From positions 620,001-684,000 of the forward strand of contig NZ_CP048106.1 of the NCBI RefSeq assembly GCF_010092985.1: a stretch of 64,000 nucleotides of DNA. Reading direction: 5' to 3'. Below are positions 1 through 8,855 of this stretch, piece by piece. Positions within the stretch are counted from its first letter, which is position 1. The number at the start of each line of letters is the position of its first letter. Source of the stretch: Pontibacter pudoricolor. Lineage in GTDB: Bacteria > Bacteroidota > Bacteroidia > Cytophagales > Hymenobacteraceae. Position numbers and translations under genes: made by a program. Below the pieces are notes generated by a model. The model was not told where the DNA came from, did no database searches, and saw only the letters and a list, made by a program, of their open reading frames with translations.

Positions 1-366
1 GATGAGCAACGGGAAGCAACGCGTTTGCTCCTGGAAGCCGGCGCCGATCCTAATGCGCAGGACAGCGGTGGTAACACAGCGTTAATGGGCGTGAGTTTTA
101 AAGGCTATCCCGTGATTGCGCAGCTACTGATAGCGCACGGCGCAGACCTGAACCTGCAGAATGGCAACGGTGGCACAGCCCTGATGTTTGCAACGTTGTT
201 TGGCCGTAATGCTCTGGTTAAGTTATTGGTAGAAGCCGGAGCCGATAAAACCATACGGGATGTTCGCGGACTAACGGCCCTTGATCTGGCTTACCAGCAG
301 GGCAACGAAGAAGCTATTCCGTTGCTGCAGGAAAATGCAGCGGTAAACGATACAGGAGAAGGTTAA
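1..366 (+). CDS. Ankyrin-repeat protein, C-terminal part (5' end outside window)
   Basis: The reading frame is open from base 1, so the gene starts upstream of the window; the first in-frame TTG at 25 is not a credible start. The visible 121 residues form about three and a half ankyrin repeats, with the hallmarks LLLEAGADPNAQD, GNTALMGVSFKG, LLIAHGADLNLQN, GGTALMFATLFG and LLVEAGADKTIRD. It ends in a short non-repeat tail. Ankyrin repeats are protein-interaction scaffolds. No signal peptide can be judged because the N-terminus is missing. The partner is not evident from the neighbours. Confidence 0.9.
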   Translation, partial: DEQREATRLLLEAGADPNAQDSGGNTALMGVSFKGYPVIAQLLIAHGADLNLQNGNGGTALMFATLFGRNALVKLLVEAGADKTIRDVRGLTALDLAYQQGNEEAIPLLQENAAVNDTGEG

Positions 367-382
367 ATTTATAATTGTGAAA

Positions 383-496
383 ATGGAAATATTACTGTCT
401 TTATCATTAATTCTGGGTATTCTGATGTACCTGCTTTACAGGTTAAACGGTGGACAAAAACCGCCCAGGAACTTCTACGATCATCACTGGCTGTAA
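383..496 (+). CDS. Putative 37-aa single-pass membrane miniprotein
   Basis: An ATG 17 bases after the ankyrin stop opens a 37-codon frame. It reads as one hydrophobic helix (MEILLSLSLILGILMYLLY) followed by a short polar tail ending in HHWL. The compact shape of one membrane segment plus a basic/aromatic tail is typical of genuine small membrane proteins, and it may be co-transcribed with the ankyrin gene. No family is recognised. It could also be chance, since the RBS is weak. Confidence 0.4.
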   Translation: MEILLSLSLILGILMYLLYRLNGGQKPPRNFYDHHWL

Positions 497-548
497 AAAC
501 TGGAGCCCCAGCGCCATAACTGTAAACTATAGTTTCAGCTATAAGCTT

Positions 549-911
549 TTATTTGTTCAGTATGATCAGGTCAGCAGAAGCGCGGTTCAATGCAATCGGG
601 ATGTTGTTAAGCACTGCTGTGCGAATCAGTGTCTGAATGTCGTGTTCGTGGCCGTGGGGTGTTTCGGCATCAATAAAAAAGATGACCTTGTCTATCTCAC
701 CCTGCAGAATCCGGGCTGCCAGCAGAATATCCCCTCCGCTCGGGCCATGGCCGAAAGGTTCAATGTTCAGGTCCAGCCGGTCGTTTATCAGTTTGGCCGT
801 ATTGGTAGTCCCGATCAGGCTGTAACCCCGCAACGTTTCCTGGTTTTCTTCTACCCAGCTCAGCAGATCGGCTTTGCGATTATTATGGGCAATCAGAGCT
901 ATCGTTTTCAT
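549..911 (-). CDS. mgsA: Methylglyoxal synthase
   Basis: 120 aa. Converts dihydroxyacetone phosphate to methylglyoxal plus phosphate, a cytosolic glycolytic bypass. Family signatures are the N-terminal IALIAHNNRK, the phosphate-binding GTTNTAK, HGPSGGD with the catalytic-base Asp at residue 61, FFIDAETPHG (Asp81, His86) and the C-terminal NIPIALNRASAD. The protein lacks the about 12-residue N-terminal and about 20-residue C-terminal extensions of the E. coli enzyme, as many homologues do. One oddity is that the Asp following the active-site His (His-Asp in E. coli) is Asn10 here. It is transcribed alone and convergent with the preceding small gene. A 159-codon frame on the opposite strand is a shadow. 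Confidence 0.9.
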   Translation of the reverse strand: MKTIALIAHNNRKADLLSWVEENQETLRGYSLIGTTNTAKLINDRLDLNIEPFGHGPSGGDILLAARILQGEIDKVIFFIDAETPHGHEHDIQTLIRTAVLNNIPIALNRASADLIILNK

Positions 912-1099
912 ATTGTGTTAGTTGTGTGACGTTTAAAGTTGCTTTCGCAAACGCATGGTTAAGTATAGGTGATGTACTGCAGAAAAGAAAATGAACCATA
1001 AACTAAATCTTACTTTTTACCCCGATACTAACTTTTAAAGATTGCGTAACAGCAGCTGCGTGTATCTCGTATTGCCGAACGCAATAGCATACCAAATTT

Positions 1100-1645
1100 A
1101 TGATTTCATATATATTTCAGGATTGGGAAACGAACAAAGGGAACCTGAAGGGAAGACTGGTAATGGTTCTTTTCCGGTTAGCCCGCCCTGCATCCATCAA
1201 CAAGTTTTTCAGGATTATCTGGCTGCCTTACCTTATATTTTACAAGCTACTCGTGGAGTGGTTTATGTGCATTGAGTTACCGCACTGGACAAAAGTAGGG
1301 AAGGGGCTTTATATTGGCCACGGACACGCGCTGGTGGTAAACGGCTGCAGCATTATCGGCGAAAACTGCTTTATCAGGCACTCCACCACATTAGGTAATG
1401 TCCGCCTGGAGGATGGTTCGTATACAGGTTCCCCCATACTCGGCAATAATGTGGAGCTGGGTAGTAATGTGTGTATCATCGGGGAAGTACGGATCGGGAA
1501 TAATGTAAAGATTGGCGCCGGCTCCGTGGTGGTGAAAGACATCCCGGATAACAGCGTGGCAGTCGGCAACCCGGCCCGTGTCATTAAAACACTTAATCCC
1601 GTTTCAGCTCCGGTCATAACGTACGAACCAGAAGTGTTGGTGTAA
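1100..1645 (+). CDS. WcaB/CysE-like hexapeptide-repeat acetyltransferase
   Basis: 181 aa. The N-terminal third is helical and hydrophobic (FFRIIWLPYLIFYKLLVEW). It is followed by a left-handed beta-helix of hexapeptide repeats: IGHGHALVVN, IIGENCFIRHSTTLGN, PILGNNVELGSNVCIIGEV, RIGNNVKIGAGSVVV. The HGHALVVN and IRHSTTLGN segments carry the two histidines expected in serine-acetyltransferase-like enzymes. Its length and layout match colanic-acid acetyltransferase WcaB better than CysE, so an O-acetyltransferase acting on a polysaccharide precursor is the likelier role. No other polysaccharide gene is adjacent. The substrate is unknown. Confidence 0.8.
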   Translation: MISYIFQDWETNKGNLKGRLVMVLFRLARPASINKFFRIIWLPYLIFYKLLVEWFMCIELPHWTKVGKGLYIGHGHALVVNGCSIIGENCFIRHSTTLGNVRLEDGSYTGSPILGNNVELGSNVCIIGEVRIGNNVKIGAGSVVVKDIPDNSVAVGNPARVIKTLNPVSAPVITYEPEVLV

Positions 1646-1650
1646 ATACT

Positions 1651-1785
1651 GAACTTGTTTATAGTTTCTGAAATAGAAAACGAGCCATTGCTGGTGTTAT
1701 CACCAGCAATGGCTCGTTACACAAGCTTGTGAAAACACACAGCAAGGGCGTAAACTATAGTCAGTTAAAACATTAAACAGCTTCA
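1651..1785. repeat. Degenerate copy (E) of the TIR-bounded dispersed element
   Basis: About 135 bp bounded by GAACTTGTTTATAGTTT on the left and the inverted relative AAACATTAAACAGCTTC on the right. The interior holds a near-perfect 18-bp hairpin (AACGAGCCATTGCTGGTG and its complement, 1679-1718) and the string GAAAACACACAGCAAGGGC shared with the other copies. The hairpin could serve as a transcription terminator for the acetyltransferase gene just upstream. See copies at 8552, 11411, 21541 and 34120. Confidence 0.6.
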
Positions 1786-1803
1786 CCATAAGCTTAAACG
1801 AAT

Positions 1804-1839
1804 AAAAGAAGCCGCTCCAGTAAAAGAGCGGCTTCTTTT
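1804..1839. terminator. Rho-independent-type hairpin
   Basis: The arms AAAAGAAGCCGCTC and GAGCGGCTTCTTTT are fully complementary around an 8-nt loop and end in a T-run on both strands. It lies in the 508-bp gene-free stretch 1646-2153. Apart from this and the repeat at 1651, nothing recognisable is there. Confidence 0.75.
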
Positions 1840-2153
1840 ATATCTGTATTGCCGGATGCAAGTAATAACAACTTTGTAGTTTTTTAATGATTAGGGGCCA
1901 GATACATGCCATTCAGGTAAAGTAGCTGGCCTTTTTATTCCCTTTTCTCCCTATACTCAGCATTGGGTTATAGTCTTTAAACTGGTTGTCCTTACAGCCC
2001 GATAGTGCTATTGCCTTATCTGTTCCTGATTCTGGAATACTTTCCTATGGTGTTTGAAATCGAACTTTCTTAAATTTGATTTTGTAGCAGAGGAAGATTT
2101 TTAGTAGGGCGGCCTTTCGGCTTGTCCGGTTAACTTGAGTTTGGAGAGCAGGT

Positions 2154-3041
2154 ATGGTTACAGATTTCACATGTTTACGCAGGAGTTTATTTCAGAGTAC
2201 AGCAAAATATTTAGTGCTACTTACCTCTCCGCTTTTGCTGAGTTGTGAAAAAGATGAAACATCTGCCGAAATCCCTTTTTTTGAACCGGAGCCAGTCAGC
2301 AACCTGGTAGTTCCGGCCATAACCGAAGCCTCGGGCATAGCAGACAGTAAAACGAACCCCGGTTATTTATGGGTGCACGAAGATGGCGGAAATCCGGCGC
2401 AACTTCATTTACTGGAACACAATGGACAATCGGCTACGACTGTTGCTATAGTTGGTGCTGTAAACCGCGACTGGGAAGATATGGCTCTTTCGGGTAACGA
2501 TCTTTACCTGGCCGACATTGGGGACAACAACGAAGTATACGCCAACTATACGATCTATAAATTCCAGGAGCCGGCTGCGGGAGTTACTAAAGTTACCAGC
2601 TACGAAACTATAAAATTCCGTTACGCCGATGGTTCACACGATGCCGAAGCCATGCTGCGAGACCCGGAAAGCAAAGATATCTACCTGTTCACAAAAAGAG
2701 AGAGCCCTTCCCGTATTTATAAACTACATAACCCGAAAACTACAGGAGTAAATACTGCCGAACTGGTGGGTACTTTAAACTATAGCGGCGTGGTGAGCGC
2801 AACCATGTCTGCCGATGGCAAGGGAATTATAGTTAAAACATATTCCGGTTTGTGGTACTATACCCGCGCAGCCTCCGAAACTATAGAGCAGGCACTTCAG
2901 AAAAACTCTCTTGCGCTACCGTACAAGTTGGAGCCGCAGGGCGAGGCCGTTACGTTTTCGTATAAAAACAAGGGCTACTTTACGTTAAGCGAAAAGGGCT
3001 TCACAAATACACTCAACCTGTATTACTATAAAATGAAGTGA
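2154..3041 (+). CDS. Secreted lipoprotein with beta-propeller-like repeats
   Basis: 295 aa. The N-terminus has a hydrophobic segment and a lipobox (LLLSC, Cys31) followed by acidic residues, indicating export and lipidation. The mature part contains repeated strands of the type SGIADSKTNPGYLWVHEDGG, VNRDWEDMALSGNDLYLADIGDN and DAEAMLRDPESKDIYLFTKR. This pattern fits a six- or seven-bladed propeller of the kind annotated in Bacteroidota as a PE-PGRS-like or phytase-like fold. No catalytic site could be identified. Monocistronic, with hairpins downstream. Confidence 0.7.
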   Translation: MVTDFTCLRRSLFQSTAKYLVLLTSPLLLSCEKDETSAEIPFFEPEPVSNLVVPAITEASGIADSKTNPGYLWVHEDGGNPAQLHLLEHNGQSATTVAIVGAVNRDWEDMALSGNDLYLADIGDNNEVYANYTIYKFQEPAAGVTKVTSYETIKFRYADGSHDAEAMLRDPESKDIYLFTKRESPSRIYKLHNPKTTGVNTAELVGTLNYSGVVSATMSADGKGIIVKTYSGLWYYTRAASETIEQALQKNSLALPYKLEPQGEAVTFSYKNKGYFTLSEKGFTNTLNLYYYKMK

Positions 3042-3064
3042 TCGGTAGATTGTTTAGAAAAGAG

Positions 3065-3100
3065 AAAGGGCCGTTTTACAACTAGTAAGTCGGCCTTTTT
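3065..3100. terminator. Hairpin terminator after the lipoprotein gene
   Basis: AAAGGGCCG pairs with CGGCCTTTT (one mismatch), followed by T-rich sequence, 24 bp after the stop at 3041. Confidence 0.5.
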
Positions 3101-3154
3101 ATAGTTTGGTTTATTTCAAAGAGGATATTCCTGTCCTTAGGGTAGGCACAAAAA

Positions 3155-3185
3155 AAGAAAGGCTTCCCGTCTGGAAGCCTTTCTT
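3155..3185. terminator. Strong bidirectional hairpin terminator
   Basis: The 13-bp perfect stem AAGAAAGGCTTCC / GGAAGCCTTTCTT encloses the loop CGTCT. A sister hairpin with the same loop lies at 6458. It lies in the gene-free stretch 3042-3452, which shows no other feature. Confidence 0.75.
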
Positions 3186-3452
3186 AATGAATAAGTTTAT
3201 AAAAACTTTTCAACTTTTAGCCACTTTCTTTTACGGGCCTGGGTCAGGCAAGGTTACACATGTGTTAAAAAAAACTTAAATTATTTTTTTAAGCGGCCTT
3301 CACCTAATTTTCTTACTAAACTCAGGCCTGAAAAAGCCGGTAAATTATCTTTATAGCTGAAACTATAGTTGTGACTGCACAAGTGGGCCGGAAAACAATT
3401 TTAAACCGAAAGCAGGATCGCACATTTGCCACTCCTGATTTGTTAACCTGGT

Positions 3453-4220
3453 ATGGAATATTTTGTTGAAAAGAACTCTGTGGTGCGGCAGATCTGGGGC
3501 AAAGGCGATACGATACTTTTTATTTTTGCAGGTGCCTCTGCCGAGTTTGCGCTCAATAAGGCGGTAGACTGGCTCTACTTTACCGGCCGCCTTCCTGCAG
3601 ATCCGTTGGGCAGGCTTTTCTCTACGGTGGAATATGCCCGTAAAATTGTTTTTTCGGAGAAGCAGGCTGCCTGGCGTGCTATTGATGCGATGGCTGCCAT
3701 ACATGCAGCTGTTGAAGCAAAGCGAGGCAGCAGCATTCCTGACTGGGCGTACCGCGATGTCCTGTTTATGCTGATCGACTATTCCATCCGCTCTTTTGAA
3801 GTGCTGGAACGTAAACTGGCAGAAACTGAGAAAGAAGAAGTGTTTGAGGTTTTTTACAGGGTTGGCTACCGCATGGGCGTAAAGGGCCTGCCCGACAACT
3901 ATAAAGACTGGGTAATAATGCGGGAGGACCATCTGCAAAACAACCTGCAAAAGAGCCACTTCACCACAAACCTGTTCAGCCAGTACCGCAAACATCTGGG
4001 CATCGTCAGGTACCGGATCCTGCTGGAAGCCCAGGCACTTATAGTTCCGGGAAAGGTGCGTACCTTACTGGGGTTCAGGAAAACATCGTTGTTAAAGCCC
4101 TTGCTTGGCGTATACAAACTCAGCCGGTTTGTAAATGCCGATAAATTGCTGAAAGCGTTGATCATGCCTTCGGCTTACAAGTCAGAGATCAAAGCGTTGG
4201 ATAGCGTAACTTCCACCTGA
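3453..4220 (+). CDS. DUF2236 (MpaB/latex-clearing-like) family protein
   Basis: 255 aa, no signal peptide. The conserved core is visible as IWGKGDTILFIFAGASAEF, VDWLYFTGRLPADPLGRLFST and WAYRDVLFMLIDYS, typical of DUF2236. This family includes rubber oxygenase Lcp and the mycophenolic acid oxygenase MpaB, which bind heme b. Enzymatic activity is not demonstrated for most bacterial members. The shape and motif order support family membership, but the substrate cannot be assigned. Confidence 0.7.
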   Translation: MEYFVEKNSVVRQIWGKGDTILFIFAGASAEFALNKAVDWLYFTGRLPADPLGRLFSTVEYARKIVFSEKQAAWRAIDAMAAIHAAVEAKRGSSIPDWAYRDVLFMLIDYSIRSFEVLERKLAETEKEEVFEVFYRVGYRMGVKGLPDNYKDWVIMREDHLQNNLQKSHFTTNLFSQYRKHLGIVRYRILLEAQALIVPGKVRTLLGFRKTSLLKPLLGVYKLSRFVNADKLLKALIMPSAYKSEIKALDSVTST

Positions 4221-4563
4221 CTATAGTTTACCCGACTGCCTGATTCTATTTTCGATATGGTTCTACTTCCTCTTTTCCCGCGTGTTAAGCTTAGCAATGC
4301 CTTCCGTAAAGAAGCTCCGAAGCTTATGCCCACTTATAAACTGACCTATACAGCCTCCTCCAAAACCGAAAAGCAAACAGACTATAGCAGCCCGGTTTGC
4401 TACGCGCATGTGCCCGGCCTGAGAGAGGGGTTTGAATCCTGACAAAACCATAACTGTCAAATATTCAGATTTTTATATGTAGTTTATTTCTTGTTTTTTC
4501 TTAGTTGTATGCAACCCTTTGGCGTGAAGGGGCATCTTATAGGCATTAACTAACTTATAAACT
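4221..4563. other. Gene-free stretch
   Basis: Two short opposite-strand frames overlap here (61 and 65 codons), but neither resembles a protein. Two TATAGTT-type motifs are present. I see nothing else. Confidence 0.5.
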
Positions 4564-5298
4564 ATGAAAATGAATTACCTGAAAGTGTGGCTAGGAAAGG
4601 GGCGACTTTTACTATTTGTTTTATCAGTATCTACGTTCAGCGCCTGCGAAGACACGAACTGTATTAAAGGTGAGGGCACTATTGAAACACGCGTCCTGAA
4701 CCTGGAACCTTTTACTAGGATAGAAGCCAACGGCGACTTTAAAGTTTACCTGACCCAGGGACCAAATCAGAAAGTAGAAGTGAAAGGGGAGCCGAACATC
4801 CTGAGTCAGCTGGAAACAAGCATTAGCAACAACACCTGGAAAATCACTCACCGGGAGTGTGTAAGAAGAAGCGATGATGTAGAGGTTTACATCACCATAC
4901 CGGAAGTAGAGTCGCTTTACCTGAACGGGTCGGGGCACATAGAAGGGCAAAACACAATAACAGCAACCGACCTGCCTGTAGCAGTGAACGGCTCCGGGAG
5001 AATCGTGCTGGATGTAATGGCTAACAAAATCATTACGCAGGTAACAGGCTCCGGAAAAGTTGTATTGCAGGGCGAGGCACCGGTCCAAACCATTGATATC
5101 TCCGGTTCAGGGCGTGCCGAAGCCTTTAACCTCAGCTCCGAAAACGTGAGGGTAAACATTTCTGGTTCGGGAACCGGCGAAGTAACTGCGTTGGATTTAC
5201 TGGATGTAACCATCTCGGGTAGCGGAAACCTGTACTATAAAGGCAACCCAGCTATTTCTCAAAATATATCCGGCTCCGGCAAAGTCATCAAGAAATAA
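4564..5298 (+). CDS. GIN-domain (DUF2807) lipoprotein
   Basis: 244 aa. Lipoprotein signal with lipobox FSAC (Cys28). The rest is a head-GIN right-handed beta-helix: after NLEPFTRIEANGDFKVYLTQG come many short turns with the recurring NGSG/SGSG tetrad (LNGSGHIEG, VNGSGRIV, VTGSGKVVL, ISGSGRAEA, ISGSGTGEV, ISGSGNLYY, ISGSGKVIK). DUF2807 proteins are abundant in Bacteroidota and are surface or periplasmic; their function is not established. Transcribed alone. Confidence 0.85.
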   Translation: MKMNYLKVWLGKGRLLLFVLSVSTFSACEDTNCIKGEGTIETRVLNLEPFTRIEANGDFKVYLTQGPNQKVEVKGEPNILSQLETSISNNTWKITHRECVRRSDDVEVYITIPEVESLYLNGSGHIEGQNTITATDLPVAVNGSGRIVLDVMANKIITQVTGSGKVVLQGEAPVQTIDISGSGRAEAFNLSSENVRVNISGSGTGEVTALDLLDVTISGSGNLYYKGNPAISQNISGSGKVIKK

Positions 5299-5446
5299 CT
5301 GCTGGTAATTTTGATACTATAGTTGAAGTTAACAGGGAACAAGCTTCATACTAAACTATAGTTTTACAACTGTTCTGGTTCGATGACAGGCAACTTATAC
5401 CACAATTGTGCTGATTGCGTAAACCGCGTGTAACCGAGACCGAGAC

Positions 5447-6262
5447 ATGATGAAACGAATCAGAATCCTGGCTATATGTAATGCACTCTTTTTCCTGCTG
5501 CACCTGGTGCCGGCACAGCTAACGCAGCTTAAACTACTGAGCGGCCAGACCATCGGCGATGTGTCAGATAAGTATTTTACGCTGTTTACACCTGCCGGCA
5601 TAACGTTCGCGATCTGGGGTGTGATTTACCTGGCACTGGCCGCCTTTTGTGTATATCACCTGGTTAAAGCATTTAAAGAAGATGCCTCTCATGAAGCTAA
5701 CCGGGCTATCTCGCGTATAGGCTACCTGTTCATGATCAACAGCCTGGCAACCGGCCTCTGGACAATTGCCTGGGTACATGAGTGGCTGCTGGTTTCGGTG
5801 GGGTTAATGCTGCTACAGTTGGTAACGCTTATCCTGATACAACTTACTGTTGGAATTTATAATCCGAAACGCTCTGCTGCCTCCAGGTGGTTTACGCAAT
5901 TTCCGCTGAGTATCTATTTTGGCTGGATCTGTATTGCTACTGTGGCAAATATAAGTGCCACACTGGTTGGTTATAGTTGGCACGGCTTCGGCCTACCCCC
6001 CGAATTCTGGACTATGCTGATGATAGCGGTGGCTGCTGCTATAACTGTTTTTGTGGTGCTCACTCGCCGGAACGCATTTGTTGGGGTAGTTACCATCTGG
6101 GCTTTTTATGGTATCATCCTCAAGCATCAAGCCCTTAACTCAGCGTCGAGCCAGGATATAATAACAACAGCATGGCTTTGCCTTGCATTGGTAGTGCTGG
6201 CTGTACTGTTTATAGTTTACCGGAATATATCCCAAAGCAAAAAGGTTTTAAGCGCTGGGTGA
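5447..6262 (+). CDS. TspO/MBR-like seven-helix membrane protein
   Basis: 271 aa with about seven hydrophobic segments. The stretch FTPAGITFAIWGVIYLALA is the signature of tryptophan-rich sensory protein (TspO/MBR-related) homologues common in Bacteroidota. Tryptophans recur at helix ends (LWTIAWVHEW, YFGWICIA, PPEFWTML). Classical TspO has five helices and about 160 residues, so this is a longer relative and porphyrin or cholesterol binding should not be assumed. An alternative start is the next Met codon. Confidence 0.65.
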   Translation: MMKRIRILAICNALFFLLHLVPAQLTQLKLLSGQTIGDVSDKYFTLFTPAGITFAIWGVIYLALAAFCVYHLVKAFKEDASHEANRAISRIGYLFMINSLATGLWTIAWVHEWLLVSVGLMLLQLVTLILIQLTVGIYNPKRSAASRWFTQFPLSIYFGWICIATVANISATLVGYSWHGFGLPPEFWTMLMIAVAAAITVFVVLTRRNAFVGVVTIWAFYGIILKHQALNSASSQDIITTAWLCLALVVLAVLFIVYRNISQSKKVLSAG

Positions 6263-6457
6263 GTATAGCTTTAGTTTAACAAGGGACTTAAAGATGCTCA
6301 TGGCCTGATTTGGCGTAGGGTTACGCTTTTATCTCATCCTGAATAGCGCTTGTGGGCATGCTGCATCAGTTTTAAATCGTTTCTGCCAATAAGCCTCCTG
6401 GTTACATCTATAGTTTATAGTTTGAGAATAGCTAAAACGACTAAGACAGGTATAAAT

Positions 6458-6489
6458 AAAAAGAGGCTCCCCGTCTGGGAGCCTCTTTT
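6458..6489. terminator. Hairpin terminator
   Basis: The 13-bp stem AAAAGAGGCTCCC / GGGAGCCTCTTTT has the loop CGTCT, the same loop as the hairpin at 3155. It sits in the 481-bp gap 6263-6743, in which nothing else is recognisable. Confidence 0.75.
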
Positions 6490-6743
6490 ATATGATCAGT
6501 TTATAAAAAACTTTTCAACTTTTAGCCATCCTTTTATACGGCAGCATGTTTCGGAAGGTTATGGATTTTTAGAAAATAGTTAAAATATTTTCAGAATAGG
6601 CCCTGATTTAATAAATACGCTGTTTTTTTCTGATTTTATAGTTTAGTGTCACTATTAAGACCTGTTTCCGTATGAGTGCCAAAGTTTAATGACACGCTAC
6701 ATGCGTTTCCCAAAACAGAAGGTTACGCCCGGCACCCTTACTC

Positions 6744-8297
6744 ATGAAATTCTTATATACAATCCTCTGGTTCCTTTTAGTTACAGCGCCTCTGCATGCA
6801 GAAGCAGTTGCTACTACCGGATCTGCAACTTTTTCAACAGTTAACACAGGAGCTGATCCGGCACCCGGCAGCCGTCAACTGGTACGGGAACACTTCAGAA
6901 CTATAATTCGGAACGCTAAAACATCAGCCTATCCGGGCCTTATAGTTGAGAAAAAGGAGAAACCTTTTGTGCAGGAGCAGGAACGTAACCAACGGGCCCC
7001 ACTCTGGAAACCGGCCGCGCAGGTTATCGGCATTAACCTGTTGTTTATGGGCTATAACCGCTATGTAGCAAAAGCAGATTATGGGTATGTAGATATCGAT
7101 ACCTGGAAACACAACCTTAGCTCCGAGCCGGAATGGGACACAGACGAATTCGGAATAAACTTTATCGGGCATCCTTACCAGGGTACGTTATACTTTAATG
7201 CGGCTCGATCGCAAGGCTATACTTACTGGCAATCGTTGCCGTTTGCGGTGGCAGGCAGCTTAACCTGGGAGTATTTTGGTGAGAATACGCTGCCATCTTA
7301 TAACGACATGATCTACACGCCCCTGAACGGGGCCGCGCTCGGGGAAATCCTGCATCGCCTCAGTTCCAATATTCTTGATGACCGTACCAGGGGCAGAGAG
7401 CGGGCCATACGCGAGGTGGCGGCAGGAATCATAAACCCAGTTCGTGGTTTGAACAGGTTGGTACAGGGGCAAACCTTCCAGGTAACTGATGAAGACCTGT
7501 ACGAAAATGAGCCGCTAAACCTGACGGTTTTTACCGGTCTCCACCGCCTGAACAAGGAAGAAAACGATGTGTTTGGGAAAGGCAAAAGCAACAGCATGCT
7601 TAGTTTGCAGCTGGACTATGGCAGGCCTTTTGAAATCATGAAGCGTCAGCCATTTGACTTTTTCAGGCTCAGGGCCGAGTTTAGTACAGGGAAAGCAGAT
7701 ACTATAGCCAGCCGCATAAATAACGTAACAGGCTATGGAATATTGGCCGGTCGTAACATGCAGTTGGGGCGGTTATCACTTTTAACAGGCGCTTTTCAGT
7801 ATTATGATTACTGGAATACACGTAATTTTGAGCTGGGCGCATTAGGCTTTGGTGGAGGCATTTTCTCGATGCTTGAGTTTGGCAGCCGGGTAAATTTATT
7901 TACAAATGCGCACCTGGGCATCATTCCGCTGGCTGGTAACAGTACCCGATCTGCTCAGGATCTTGCTGGCTTCCGAAACTATACCTTTAATACTGGTCTG
8001 CAGGGCAAAATAGAAAGCACGCTCGCCTTAAGCGACCATGCAACTATAGCTTTTGTATATTATCATTTCTGGCTCAACACATTTGATGGTATCAAGGGAA
8101 ACAACTCCATAGGTATCGTCAGGCCAAGGGCTACTGTTCGGCTTTACAAAAACCTGAGCCTGGGCTACGAGCACTTTGGCTATGCCACCAACAGGAGGCT
8201 GGAGGATTACCCGGATCAGAAGTCGGTAGTAACCGAGCAGAAAATATTTTTGCAGCTTTTCCTGGAAGCTCCCCAGCGGAGTGGAGGTTACCATTAA
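6744..8297 (+). CDS. DUF3943 outer-membrane-type protein
   Basis: 517 aa with a Sec signal peptide (hydrophobic residues 2-15, cleavage probably after LHAEA). The central region carries the DUF3943 features INLLFMGYNRYV, INFIGHPYQGTLYFNAARS, LTWEYFGE and PLNGAALGEI. The C-terminal half is rich in alternating aromatic beta-strands ending in a strand with terminal Leu/Phe, consistent with a beta-barrel. The function of the family is unknown. Confidence 0.8.
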   Translation: MKFLYTILWFLLVTAPLHAEAVATTGSATFSTVNTGADPAPGSRQLVREHFRTIIRNAKTSAYPGLIVEKKEKPFVQEQERNQRAPLWKPAAQVIGINLLFMGYNRYVAKADYGYVDIDTWKHNLSSEPEWDTDEFGINFIGHPYQGTLYFNAARSQGYTYWQSLPFAVAGSLTWEYFGENTLPSYNDMIYTPLNGAALGEILHRLSSNILDDRTRGRERAIREVAAGIINPVRGLNRLVQGQTFQVTDEDLYENEPLNLTVFTGLHRLNKEENDVFGKGKSNSMLSLQLDYGRPFEIMKRQPFDFFRLRAEFSTGKADTIASRINNVTGYGILAGRNMQLGRLSLLTGAFQYYDYWNTRNFELGALGFGGGIFSMLEFGSRVNLFTNAHLGIIPLAGNSTRSAQDLAGFRNYTFNTGLQGKIESTLALSDHATIAFVYYHFWLNTFDGIKGNNSIGIVRPRATVRLYKNLSLGYEHFGYATNRRLEDYPDQKSVVTEQKIFLQLFLEAPQRSGGYH

Positions 8298-8376
8298 CTA
8301 TAGTTGCGATTAATTCACCCCTAACCCTCCTCGGTGCAGGGGTGTTTCATTCTATGAAAACGGGCTCAAACTTATA

Positions 8377-8447
8377 GTCATTCTGAAAGAAATTTGCTGG
8401 ATGGGAGGTTAAGCCTTTGCTATTAACCCACAAGATCCCAGGATGAC
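8377..8447. repeat. Solo 71-bp relative of the GIY-YIG inverted-repeat element
   Basis: The left end GTCATTCTGAAAGAAATTTG and right end CCCACAAGATCCCAGGATGAC are inverted relatives of each other. They match the 25-bp terminal repeats of the GIY-YIG element at 63325-63710. The interior is only about 30 bp, so this looks like an internally deleted, non-autonomous copy. It lies in the 558-bp gap 8298-8855 together with the repeat at 8552. Confidence 0.65.
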
Positions 8448-8551
8448 AAAAAAGGAGAATGAAACGACACTACACTACTCCTCGGAAGGGATAGGGGTAG
8501 GTTAAGATTTCCAGTACATTTTATAGATCGGGTTTCAACAAACTATAACAA

Positions 8552-8696
8552 GAACCTGTTTAGAGTTTTCGGGAAATCGATGCAAGATGCCCTTGCTGCG
8601 TGTTTTCACCAGCAAGTACTTGTTGGTAATAGTTGTTGGTGAAAACACCATCAACGGCAGGTCGTAATGCTATAGGAGGAAACTCTAAACAGCTTC
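8552..8696. repeat. TIR-bounded dispersed element, copy A (inverted relative to B and C)
   Basis: 145 bp from GAACCTGTTTAGAGTTTTC to the inverted counterpart GAAACTCTAAACAGCTTC. The interior includes TTGCATCGATTT (as complement), GCTGCGTGTTTTCACC and an internal inverted repeat (TGTTTTCACC / GGTGAAAACA). Read on the minus strand it is collinear with copy C at 34120 throughout. No reading frame. Confidence 0.75.
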
Positions 8697-8855
8697 CAGG
8701 GAAAAGAGTAGTCCAAACAATAGTTTAGCAGGCTGTTAAAGCAACTTTCTCAAAATTTCAATGTTCAGTTCCCGGAGAGTATGCATTCGTCACAAACATC
8801 CGGGCTTTTATCACATTTGTTGCTTTAACTCAAAGCTTTCCCTTATCATTGATCC

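Noticed and set aside
450..929. 159-codon plus-strand open frame
   Set aside because: It runs antisense to methylglyoxal synthase, whose motifs are complete, and shows no protein-like features.
1309..1617. 102-codon minus-strand frame inside the acetyltransferase gene
   Set aside because: Antisense shadow of hexapeptide repeats.
4257..4460. Two opposite 61-65-codon frames
   Set aside because: Overlap each other, lack family features and lie in a spacer.
8298..8530. CCCCTAACCC/AGGGGTAGG-type inverted text around the 71-bp repeat
   Set aside because: Common Bacteroidota intergenic sequence; arms too irregular to call a separate element.
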